Origin: Comamonadaceae bacterium
Lineage (GTDB): Bacteria > Pseudomonadota > Gammaproteobacteria > Burkholderiales > Burkholderiaceae_C
NCBI GenBank assembly: GCA_947479935.1
Contig: CANKBG010000022.1
Span: 1 to 40,514, forward strand
Length of the DNA stretch: 40,514 nt
Reading direction: 5' to 3'
In this document: piece by piece, positions 1 through 6,418 of the stretch
Layout: every line of letters begins with the position of its first letter
Numbering within the stretch: the first letter of the stretch is position 1
Translations under genes and position numbers: made by a program
Notes under the pieces: model-generated
The model's input: the letters and a program-made list of their open reading frames with translations, nothing else
Told to the model about the DNA's origin: nothing
Database searches by the model: none

Positions 1-29
1 GGAAGCCGCCTTCAGCCTGACAACTCAAC
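1..29 (-). repeat. Right end of a conserved-loop hairpin repeat, cut by the window edge (type B arm)
   Basis: Positions 1-4 (GGAA) match the end of the 30-nt loop seen in the copy at 2828-2907, and 5-29 match its right arm: 19 of 25 bases agree, with the arm ending CTCAAC as there. The flank agrees too: AGCCA lies five bases after the arm in both copies (35-39 here, 2913-2917 there). The loop and left arm should lie just outside the window, so the hairpin itself cannot be seen. It sits directly behind the stop of the DUF3501 gene. I infer a further full copy. Confidence 0.7.
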
Positions 30-47
30 GCGCTAGCCAACGCAAGA

Positions 48-638
48 TCAGCGAATATCCCCTGCCAAGCTAGCAAGCGTGTCAGCTGCAATTTCAATGT
101 GCGACGGATAGTTAGTGTGATCACACCCCACCTTCACACTGGCCCCTGCCTTGATGGCCGCACACATTGCCGCGCTAAATTCAAAACGAACAAAATGAAC
201 CGCAGAAGTTTTCTCATCGTTCTCGCGGTCTAAGTCTTCGTCCGCAATGGCATACACGCGTTGATGGCCTTCAACCTCAACAAACGTTCTATCTTCAATG
301 CCGATGAGTCGTGCCAATTCGCGTTTGCGCTCGTTGATGTCGGTGTACTCCAGCATCATCGTGGCTTTCCAATTACTGCCTTCGGGCATCAGAGGTGCAT
401 AGGCTTCAATCTCATCCTGAATGCCTTCTTCCTCGAAGATTTTTTCAATGCGCAACATCTCTTGAATTTGATAACGAATGGTGGTTTCGCTTTCAAACTG
501 CAAATTCACGTGGTCTCCCAGCTGAACGCTGCGCAGTTTGCGATGCGCAATGATTTCAGGCTTGTGAATTTTGCGCCATTTGGTATAGGCCTCCAGCGAC
601 ATCAAGCTCTCGGGGGTAATGTGTCCTGTCAATTGCAT
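48..638 (-). CDS. DUF3501 family protein
   Basis: A 196-residue soluble protein that I recognise as a DUF3501 member; the family has no established activity. It is the last gene of a minus-strand operon behind a rubrerythrin and a GlpC/HdrD-like Fe-S protein, an association I know from other proteobacteria and that points to a redox or peroxide-related role (inference). I chose the ATG at 638, because a GGAG Shine-Dalgarno lies about seven bases upstream; a TTG at 653 directly follows the stop of the preceding gene and would add five residues, but the ribosome site would then lie inside the coding region. The protein is rich in Glu and has no signal peptide, membrane segment or Cys cluster; it holds a single Cys in a GCDHTNYP stretch near the C-terminus. 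Confidence 0.82.
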   Translation of the reverse strand: MQLTGHITPESLMSLEAYTKWRKIHKPEIIAHRKLRSVQLGDHVNLQFESETTIRYQIQEMLRIEKIFEEEGIQDEIEAYAPLMPEGSNWKATMMLEYTDINERKRELARLIGIEDRTFVEVEGHQRVYAIADEDLDRENDEKTSAVHFVRFEFSAAMCAAIKAGASVKVGCDHTNYPSHIEIAADTLASLAGDIR

Positions 639-653
639 GTGCAACTCCGTCAA

Positions 654-2003
654 TTATTTCAAACCGTATGCTTTGCGAACCAAGGTCAGAGGGTGATTCA
701 ACTCGGGCGCACCCAAACCATTGACCTCAAAGCCTTGCGCGATGTGGTGACCACCCAATGGGCAATCAGAGCTAATAAAGTCTGGCTTACTGCCATCTTT
801 CATGGTGGCCATGGCTTTGAACACGGGCTTGCCAATTTTCATGGCCACTTCGTGTGAGCCTTTTTTTACGCCGTAAGTGCCGGCGTGGCCTGAGCAGCGC
901 TCGATGGTATTGATCTCAGTGCCAGGAATCATTTTCAGCATCTCTTCGGTTTTGCGCCCGATGTTTTGCACGCGACCGTGGCAAGGAATTTGGTAGCTCA
1001 CATTCCCCAGTTGTTCTGGAAACTCAGTTTTCAACAGACCATCGCGTTTGCGCGCCATGAAATATTCGAAGGGATCCCACATGTGTTCTTTGACCAACTG
1101 AGTGTCGGTGCAGTCAGGAAACATCAGCGGAATTTCTTGCTTGAACAGCAGCGCACAGCTGGGTACTGCGGCCATGATGGCGTAGCCATCTTTTGCATAT
1201 TTGGCCAGAACCGGAATGTTGACCTCTTTCGAAGCCTTCACTGATTCCAGGTCGCCCAATTCCAGCTTCGGCATACCGCAACACTTTTCTTTTTCCACCA
1301 GCACATACGGAATGTCGTTGTGGTTCAAAATTTTGAGCAAGTCGTGGCCAATGCCAGGCTCGTTGTAGTTGATGTAGCAAGTTGAATAAATAGCCACTTT
1401 GCCAGGCGTTTTTGCGCCATCGACTACTTTGACTGATACAGCTTCTTCTGCACTCGAACGGAATTTACGAGTGGCCAAAGAAGGCAACCAAGCGTTTTGA
1501 TCGACACCCAAGGTGGACTCCATCAAACTGCGAGCCACTTTCGTTTTGTTCACGGCATTGACAGCTTGCACCACGATGGGAATACCGGCCAAGGAACCAT
1601 GCGTATCAGTAGATGCCAAGAAATTCTCTGCGGCACTGACTTCGCCATTTTTGAACTTGATGGCCTTAGCGCGCAACATGGTGTGCGGAAAATCCAAGTT
1701 CCATTCGTGAGGTGGTGTGTAGGGGCACTTGGTCATGTAGCAAAGGTCGCACATGAAACACTGGTCCACCACTTTCCAATAGTCTTTTTTGTCGACGCCG
1801 TCCACTTCCATGGTGGGGCTCTCGTCCACCAAGTCAAACAAAGTGGGAAAAGAACCGCACAGGCTCACGCAGCGGCGGCATCCATGACAAATGTCGAAGA
1901 TACGTTCGAGTTCGTTGAAGCATGATTCTTCGTTGTAGAAGTCTTTGCCTTGCCAATCTAAGGGATGTCTTGTGGGGGCTTCCAAATTGCCTTCTGTGGC
2001 CAT
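654..2003 (-). CDS. GlpC/HdrD-like (Fe-S)-binding protein with CCG domains
   Basis: 449 residues. The N-terminal part has two iron-sulfur cluster motifs: C39, C42, C45, C49 (CxxCxxCxxxC) and C82, C85, C88, C93 followed by P94; the second has one extra residue in its last gap. The C-terminal part holds two cysteine-rich domains of the heterodisulfide reductase/GlpC type: the first ends in an intact KCCGMP, while the second reads RCSGHAG, so one Cys of the usual CCG is Ser. Such proteins pass electrons between a flavoprotein or quinone and a partner. The electron acceptor here is not known; the rubrerythrin directly upstream is the obvious candidate (inference). A strong AGGAG lies before the ATG. 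The DUF3501 gene follows directly. Confidence 0.85.
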   Translation of the reverse strand: MATEGNLEAPTRHPLDWQGKDFYNEESCFNELERIFDICHGCRRCVSLCGSFPTLFDLVDESPTMEVDGVDKKDYWKVVDQCFMCDLCYMTKCPYTPPHEWNLDFPHTMLRAKAIKFKNGEVSAAENFLASTDTHGSLAGIPIVVQAVNAVNKTKVARSLMESTLGVDQNAWLPSLATRKFRSSAEEAVSVKVVDGAKTPGKVAIYSTCYINYNEPGIGHDLLKILNHNDIPYVLVEKEKCCGMPKLELGDLESVKASKEVNIPVLAKYAKDGYAIMAAVPSCALLFKQEIPLMFPDCTDTQLVKEHMWDPFEYFMARKRDGLLKTEFPEQLGNVSYQIPCHGRVQNIGRKTEEMLKMIPGTEINTIERCSGHAGTYGVKKGSHEVAMKIGKPVFKAMATMKDGSKPDFISSDCPLGGHHIAQGFEVNGLGAPELNHPLTLVRKAYGLK

Positions 2004-2103
2004 GTGGTTCTCCTAATGGTGATTCGATTTCACAAATAGTCTTATGAAACTGTTTGCGAAATCGCTGCACCCAAAGAGGTGCAGCAAATCGTTTCAATAG
2101 AAA

Positions 2104-2526
2104 TTAATCGACCAATTCGGTCAATGCTTTTTGATAGCGGTTGGCGTGTGAACGCTCGGCCTTGGCCAAGGTTTCAAACCAATCGGCAACTTCGTCAAAG
2201 CCTTCATCGCGTGCAGTCTTGGCCATACCTGGGTACATGTCGGTGTACTCGTGGGTTTCGCCAGCCACAGCTGATGCCAGATTTTGACGAGTGGAGCCAA
2301 TCGGCATGCCGGTCGCTGGATCGCCAGATTGCTCGAGGAACTCGAGGTGGCCGTGAGCGTGACCGGTTTCGCCTTCAGCTGTTGAGCGGAACAAAGCTGC
2401 GACGTCGTTCTGACCTTCAATGTCAGCTTTGTTTGCGAAATACAAATAGCGACGGTTGGCTTGAGACTCGCCTGCAAAGGCGTCTTTCAGGCATTGTTCC
2501 GTGCGCGAGCCTTTAAGTGCTGCCAT
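2104..2526 (-). CDS. Rubrerythrin-type diiron protein lacking the rubredoxin domain
   Basis: 140 residues forming one ferritin-like four-helix unit. The diiron ligand pattern is complete: E20, E53 and H56 (ExxH), E90 and E93, E124 and H127 (ExxH). The C-terminal rubredoxin domain of classical rubrerythrin is absent, so electrons must come from another protein; the Fe-S protein encoded 100 bp downstream is a likely donor (inference). Rubrerythrins reduce hydrogen peroxide to water in the cytoplasm. An AGGAG stands seven bases before the ATG. It is the first gene of the rubrerythrin/GlpC-like/DUF3501 operon, and a 7-bp inverted repeat lies in its leader (2555-2574). Confidence 0.88.
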   Translation of the reverse strand: MAALKGSRTEQCLKDAFAGESQANRRYLYFANKADIEGQNDVAALFRSTAEGETGHAHGHLEFLEQSGDPATGMPIGSTRQNLASAVAGETHEYTDMYPGMAKTARDEGFDEVADWFETLAKAERSHANRYQKALTELVD

Positions 2527-2554
2527 GGTTTATCTCCTAGATATTGAAAAAATG

Positions 2555-2574
2555 CTTTGACCGGTTTGTCAAAG
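2555..2574 (-). promoter_or_regulatory. Inverted repeat in the leader of the rubrerythrin operon
   Basis: CTTTGAC, a 6-nt spacer, then GTCAAAG: a perfect 7-bp dyad 29-48 bases before the rubrerythrin ATG. It could be an operator for a dimeric regulator or a small mRNA hairpin. It resembles an FNR/Crp half-site pair (TTGAC/GTCAA), but the spacer is 6 rather than 4 bases, so I do not assign it to FNR. Confidence 0.35.
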
Positions 2575-2702
2575 ACCTCATCAGGATAGCCAATCTTGAT
2601 GAACTGTTCATTGCATTTCTCAATGACCTAGATTGATGTAAGCTAAATAATAGGTAATTACCCTGAATTTATTTCTGTGTGCAGGTTGATTTGCTGGGCA
2701 CG

Positions 2703-2780
2703 CTGGGGGAGGATGAGTTGGGTGGGTTCCTCATACTGGGGTACCAGAAATCGTCACCCGCCCAACTCATCCTCCCCCAG
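2703..2780 (+). repeat. Conserved-loop hairpin repeat H1 (type A arms)
   Basis: Left arm 2703-2726, 30-nt loop 2727-2756, right arm 2757-2780. The 24-bp stem is complete apart from one T/G apposition (T2723 with G2760), which would be a G-U wobble in plus-strand RNA. The loop begins TTCCTCATACTGG and ends AATCGTCA; it is identical to the loops at 37490-37519 and, reverse-complemented, 2853-2882. Inside the loop CTGG-GGTA-CCAG can form a small inner stem. After one T, the conserved tail CTGCGAACAGCAGTGATGGT (2782-2801) follows. No T-run follows, so it is not a typical terminator. Confidence 0.9.
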
Positions 2781-2827
2781 TCTGCGAACAGCAGTGATGG
2801 TCGCCATAAACTTCACGCGAGCAGAGA

Positions 2828-2907
2828 GTTGAGGAGCAAGGCCTAAGGCGGCTGACGATTTCTGGTACCCCAGTATGAGGAAGCCGCCTTAGGCCTTGCT
2901 CCTCAAC
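2828..2907 (-). repeat. Conserved-loop hairpin repeat H2 (type B arms, opposite orientation)
   Basis: Left arm 2828-2852 and right arm 2883-2907 are perfect 25-bp reverse complements (outer end GTTGAG/CTCAAC, inner end GGCGGC/GCCGCC). The 30-nt loop 2853-2882 is the exact reverse complement of the H1 loop. The arms are unrelated to those of H1 but match the arm at positions 5-29 in 19 of 25 bases. H1 and H2 thus face each other across a 47-nt spacer. Confidence 0.9.
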
Positions 2908-2919
2908 GATCCAGCCACC

Positions 2920-2974
2920 TGAAAATTTCTGCTACACCAGCACGAGGAAGCGCCCCTGTGGCCAGCGACTCAAC
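2920..2974 (-). repeat. Decayed half copy of the hairpin repeat (loop plus one arm)
   Basis: 2920-2949 matches the H2 loop in 24 of 30 bases, with no gaps, and 2950-2974 is a type B-like arm of exactly 25 bases ending CTCAAC. The expected left arm is missing: only 12 unrelated bases separate this loop from the right arm of H2. It looks like an old copy truncated by, or fused to, H2. The same length with scattered substitutions shows that the 30-nt loop plus 25-nt arm is an inherited unit. Confidence 0.75.
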
Positions 2975-3038
2975 GCTCATCAAAAAAGAGACAACCCTAA
3001 ATACATCGACAGGCCTAAACTTCAGTCAAAATCACGGC

Positions 3039-3431
3039 ATGTCCCAATACAAACTCCAAGTTGAAGTACTACCTCAATACCTGCCAGAGCAATCTGACCC
3101 CGGTAACGACCTTTACACCTTCGCCTACACCATCACCATCAAAAACACTGGCACTGTTGCAGCGCAAGTCATCTCAAGGTCGTGGAGCGTGAACGATGCA
3201 AACGGAACGCATGACAAGGTTAAAGGCTTGGGTGTGGTCGGCTACCAGCCCTTATTGCAACCTGGCGAGCAGTTTCAGTACACCAGCGGCACCCGGTTAA
3301 GAACGCCTACTGGCACCATGCACGGCAGTTATTTTTGCGTGGCCGAAGATGGTGAAAAGTTTGATGTGGACATTCCAATGTTCATATTGGATGCACTCAG
3401 TTCAGAATCTGGCAAACGCAACTTGCACTGA
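3039..3431 (+). CDS. apaG: ApaG domain protein
   Basis: 130 residues, the usual ApaG length (about 124-130), with the family's Ig-like beta core: YTITIKNTG, the glycine-rich KGLGVVGYQPLLQPGEQFQYTSG region and GSYFCV. ApaG is a small cytoplasmic protein linked by genetics to cobalt/magnesium resistance and Ap4A metabolism; its biochemical function is unsettled. The start at 3039 (MSQYKLQVEVLPQYLP) fits family alignment; an upstream GTG at 2958 would add 27 residues derived from the repeat and has no support. No strong ribosome site is visible. It converges with the carbamoyltransferase-like gene, 24 bp away. Confidence 0.9.
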   Translation: MSQYKLQVEVLPQYLPEQSDPGNDLYTFAYTITIKNTGTVAAQVISRSWSVNDANGTHDKVKGLGVVGYQPLLQPGEQFQYTSGTRLRTPTGTMHGSYFCVAEDGEKFDVDIPMFILDALSSESGKRNLH

Positions 3432-3455
3432 TCCGTCTGCACAATTGACTTCCAC

Positions 3456-4250
3456 TTACGGGGTCATGAAGAAACGCAAGATGGCCTTTTGCACGGGCAG
3501 CAAATCAATCTTCTGCTCGTAGCCCATAAATCCTTTGTAGTGCAATGGGTCAATTGCAATTTCATGGCTGATAAAAAACGGAGGCGTGGGTAGCAGCCTC
3601 GGATTGCCCAGTTTTTCTAAATGGGTTGAAGTCAATGACCACTGCGTATTTTCAAAACCATGAGGCCAAGAATCTGTAATGAGCACATCGGTGCTATCGT
3701 CAACGGTTTGACAGAAGCGAACATGTGTTTTGGTTTCATGGAAATGTGCATCGCAAATGTGAACCAATTCAAAGCCAAGCACGCCGGCCAATTCGTACCA
3801 TGACCTGAACACATTGGTGGTAGGACCCCACAATGTGACTTTGGTAGATGAAAGAGGTCCGATTGTTTTTTCAATCGAAAACGCATCTGTCAGAACTTCG
3901 CAGGGATGGCCTACAGACGACATGGCGTTGATAACGGGTCTGCGTGAGGCCCTTGCAAACTCACTCAATCGTTCGTGATTCGATTCACGCACCACGTAAA
4001 TATCATAAAAAGGATCAAGGTAGCCCGCCAAGTCGGCTGCCCGTTCATGGGTTTTCAACAGGTTAGGAAGCTCGACAAAGTTGAGATTCAATTCGCGAAA
4101 GGCTTGTATGAAAGTGGTGCGTGTTCGAATGCCGTTACCCTCGAACGACCAACCGACAGTGCCGCTGAATGGGGCGCTTGGCTTCATCGCCAAGGCCCAA
4201 ATGGCCTTGATGTCACTGGCACTCAAATCGTGAATGCTGATGAGTTTCAT
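3456..4250 (-). CDS. Aspartate/ornithine carbamoyltransferase-like protein, probably altered in activity
   Basis: 264 residues, shorter than true carbamoyltransferases (about 300-310). The carbamoyl-phosphate region is recognisable: RTRT at 42-45 in place of STRTR, HPCE at 115-118 (HPCQ in the family), and GPTTNVFRSW near 142-151, the usual G-D-x-N-N segment. The C-terminal HCLP motif, which carries the ornithine-site Cys, reads PTPP (221-224). So the fold is present but the second-substrate site is changed; I would not call it argF or pyrB. A GAGGTGG ribosome site precedes the ATG. It is divergent from feoA, with a Fur box about 60 bp upstream, so shared iron control is possible. Confidence 0.72.
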   Translation of the reverse strand: MKLISIHDLSASDIKAIWALAMKPSAPFSGTVGWSFEGNGIRTRTTFIQAFRELNLNFVELPNLLKTHERAADLAGYLDPFYDIYVVRESNHERLSEFARASRRPVINAMSSVGHPCEVLTDAFSIEKTIGPLSSTKVTLWGPTTNVFRSWYELAGVLGFELVHICDAHFHETKTHVRFCQTVDDSTDVLITDSWPHGFENTQWSLTSTHLEKLGNPRLLPTPPFFISHEIAIDPLHYKGFMGYEQKIDLLPVQKAILRFFMTP

Positions 4251-4311
4251 AGTTCCACCTCAAAAGGCCATGTTAATTCAAGACTTTTAAATTTAAGGCG
4301 TAGAATCCAAA

Positions 4312-4329
4312 TAAGAATAATTCTCATTT
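4312..4329 (+). promoter_or_regulatory. Fur box upstream of feoAB
   Basis: The core AGAATAATTCT (4314-4324) is a perfect dyad around A4319 and lies in TAAGAATAATTCTCATTT, very close to the TGAGAATNATTCTCA-type Fur site. It sits 26-43 bases before the feoA ATG and about 60 bases before the start of the divergent carbamoyltransferase-like gene. Ferrous-iron repression of feoAB by Fur is established in many proteobacteria; control of the other gene is inference. Confidence 0.8.
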
Positions 4330-4354
4330 GCGATGCTCGACTCCCTTAACCCGA

Positions 4355-4642
4355 ATGAACTCAAGCTCTCAGCCATACCCCTTGTCAGACAATGAATTTA
4401 CGCTGGAGCACATTCAGGTGGGTGAATTTGGCAAGATCACGGCCATCCACGCAGACGTTGATTTGCAGCAGCGGTTGGCCGCATTAGGTCTGCGCCCCGG
4501 CTGTCTCGTTCAAGTGTTGCGCAAGGCGAGTTTCAGTGGGCCAATTCATGTGCGGGTAGGCACCACAGAAGTCATCATGCGGCGTAGTGAGGCGCTGCGA
4601 ATCGTCACGGCACCTTTGGTTGACCTCGCCGTGGGTATTTAG
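4355..4642 (+). CDS. feoA: Ferrous iron transport protein A
   Basis: 95 residues. After a short tail of about 20 residues the protein is a FeoA SH3-like domain: GEFGKITAIHAD, QQRLAALGLRPGCLVQVLRKA, a GPIHVRVG turn and the MRRSEALRI beta strand. FeoA is a small cytosolic partner needed for full FeoB activity. I chose the ATG at 4355; an in-frame TTG at 4328 overlaps the Fur box and is unlikely. feoB follows after 18 bp, and transcription very probably starts at the Fur-controlled promoter. Confidence 0.9.
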   Translation: MNSSSQPYPLSDNEFTLEHIQVGEFGKITAIHADVDLQQRLAALGLRPGCLVQVLRKASFSGPIHVRVGTTEVIMRRSEALRIVTAPLVDLAVGI

Positions 4643-4660
4643 TTTAAGCACAGCCAGCCC

Positions 4661-6418
4661 ATGAAAAAAATAGCCCTCATTGGCATGCCCAACACTGGCA
4701 AGTCCACCTTGCTGAACCGGCTGACAGGCGCGCACGCCAAAGTTGGCAACTGGCCGGGTCTGACGGTGTCTTTCTTGTCGGCCAGGTTATTGGTGGGCGA
4801 TCAAATGGCGCAGCTCGTTGACCTTCCGGGCATTTACGATTTGAAGGGTTACTCTGAAGATGAAAAAGTCGTGACCACTTATTTGGAAACGCAAAAACCA
4901 GATCTTATTTTGTTCATGATGAACGCCTCTCAGGTAGACCGTCAATTGAACTTGTTGTCGCAAGTGTCTAACAAAGGCATTCCCGTGGTCATGGTCATGA
5001 ACATGGCCGATGAGGCCAGTGCGCTGGGCATCACGATTAAAGCTAATTTGCTAAGCCAAAAGTTAGGCCTGCCTGTGTGCTTGTTGTCAGCCAAATACGG
5101 ACAAGGAACTGAGAAGTTGCAACAACTGATGCGCGAAGGGTTGAAGTCAGCACCGTTGAAAGCGCTGACGCCCCATGAGGTGGAAGATGCGTTTAAAACC
5201 AGTGTGATGGTGCCAGCTCAAGCGTCGCATCTTCTCACCGAGAGAATTGACAAGGTATTGCTGCATCCTTGGATGGGATTGCCGATTTTTTTTGCCGTCA
5301 TGTTGCTTTTGTTTGAAGGGGTGTTTGCTATCGGTAAGCCGCTTCAAGACGGCATGAGTTGGCTCTTCACGTCATTGCGAAAGGAGGCGCTAGAACCTTT
5401 GGTCAGCGGCTTGCCTGCTATTTTGCAGGGCTTGTTGTTGGATGGTTTGTACAACGGCATTAGCACAGTGGCCAGTTTTGTACCGCTCATCATTTTGTTC
5501 TTTTTGTTTTTAGGCGTTGTGGAAGATACAGGCTATTTATCTCGGGCCGCATTTCTCATGGACTCACTCATGTCTAAATTTGGTATGGACGGCCGAAGTT
5601 TTGTCATGTTGCTCATGGGCTTTGGTTGCAATGTGCCGGCTTTATTGGGAACGCGTGTGATTCGCTCTAAAGGTCTTCGTTATCTCACCATGCTCAGCAT
5701 TCCTTTTTCTTTGTGCTCTGCGCGCTTACAAGTATTTGTTTTGTTCATTGCAGCCATGTTCACGACTGAGCAAGCACCTTGGGTTTTGTTTTCTTTGTAT
5801 TTGGTCAGCATTGCGATGGCCATGCTCACATCTTTGATTTTTAAAAATCAATACATCAACATCGATGCCTTTGTTTTAGAAATTCCGCCTTACCGCTTGC
5901 CAACTTGGCGGCAAATGGTGTTGAAGGGCTGGCAAGAGGTGCGGCACTTCTTGGTGAGGACCACCCGTTTCATCATGCTGGGTGTGTTGCTCATTTGGGT
6001 GCTGACCCATTTCCCCCAAGATGCTGCATCGGGCAGTCTGGAAACTTGGGCTGGCCAATTGAGTCAGTGGATGTCGCCCCTGTTAAAGCCTTTGGGCATC
6101 AATGAACAACTGACCATTGCTTTGGTTTTTGGTTTCGTAGCCAAAGAGGTGGTGATTGGCGCCTTGGCCGTGATTTACGGCCATGAAGGTCAAGCCTTGA
6201 TTGACGCGATTGTTCACAACATAGACTGGATCAGCGCCTATAGCTTTATGCTTTTTGCCTTGATCTACACGCCTTGTGTTTCCACCATTGCCACCATTCG
6301 CAATGAAACCAAGAACTGGGCATTTACGGCGTTGTCGGTGGTGTGGCCTCTTTGTATCGCTTGGTTGGTGAGTTTTACTTTCTATCAGGTGGCCATGATG
6401 GTTCGGTTGCATGGCTAA
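4661..6418 (+). CDS. feoB: Ferrous iron transporter FeoB
   Basis: 585 residues. The N-terminal G domain has G1 GMPNTGKS (8-15), G3 DLPG (54-57) and G4 NMAD (114-117). The C-terminal half is the membrane part, with the two Gate-type repeats (FVPLIILFFLFLGVVEDTGYLSRAAF and the later FVAKEVVIGALAVIYG region). It moves Fe(II) across the inner membrane. At 585 residues it is shorter than E. coli FeoB (773), and no feoC follows; short FeoB forms are common. Its end overlaps the next gene by 8 bp. Confidence 0.95.
   Translation: MKKIALIGMPNTGKSTLLNRLTGAHAKVGNWPGLTVSFLSARLLVGDQMAQLVDLPGIYDLKGYSEDEKVVTTYLETQKPDLILFMMNASQVDRQLNLLSQVSNKGIPVVMVMNMADEASALGITIKANLLSQKLGLPVCLLSAKYGQGTEKLQQLMREGLKSAPLKALTPHEVEDAFKTSVMVPAQASHLLTERIDKVLLHPWMGLPIFFAVMLLLFEGVFAIGKPLQDGMSWLFTSLRKEALEPLVSGLPAILQGLLLDGLYNGISTVASFVPLIILFFLFLGVVEDTGYLSRAAFLMDSLMSKFGMDGRSFVMLLMGFGCNVPALLGTRVIRSKGLRYLTMLSIPFSLCSARLQVFVLFIAAMFTTEQAPWVLFSLYLVSIAMAMLTSLIFKNQYINIDAFVLEIPPYRLPTWRQMVLKGWQEVRHFLVRTTRFIMLGVLLIWVLTHFPQDAASGSLETWAGQLSQWMSPLLKPLGINEQLTIALVFGFVAKEVVIGALAVIYGHEGQALIDAIVHNIDWISAYSFMLFALIYTPCVSTIATIRNETKNWAFTALSVVWPLCIAWLVSFTFYQVAMMVRLHG

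Larger units (their letters stand above)
2527..3038. other. Gene-free stretch between the rubrerythrin operon and apaG
   Basis: 512 bases without a convincing gene. 2527-2702 is AT-rich and should hold the minus-strand promoter of the rubrerythrin operon. 2703-2974 is almost wholly made of hairpin repeats: one type A copy, one type B copy in the opposite orientation, and a decayed half copy. 2975-3038 leads into apaG. An open frame runs through the half copy into apaG from a GTG at 2958, but the protein family starts at the ATG at 3039. Confidence 0.8.

Noticed and set aside
2079..2516. Open frame antisense to the rubrerythrin gene
   Set aside because: The opposite strand codes for a complete diiron protein with its own ribosome site.
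2703..2907. Reading H1, H2 and H3 as Rho-independent terminators
   Set aside because: The stems are far longer than usual (24-25 bp), the loops are 30 nt, and no T-run follows on either strand. Termination by another route cannot be excluded, but the pattern is not that of a terminator.
2703..2974. Integron attC sites
   Set aside because: attC sites need outer RYYYAAC and GTTRRRY boxes. H2 has GTTGAGG at the left and CCTCAAC at the right, the reverse order; no integron integrase or cassette genes are present.
2958..3038. N-terminal extension of apaG from GTG 2958
   Set aside because: It is encoded by the decayed repeat arm; ApaG starts at 3039 in length and alignment.
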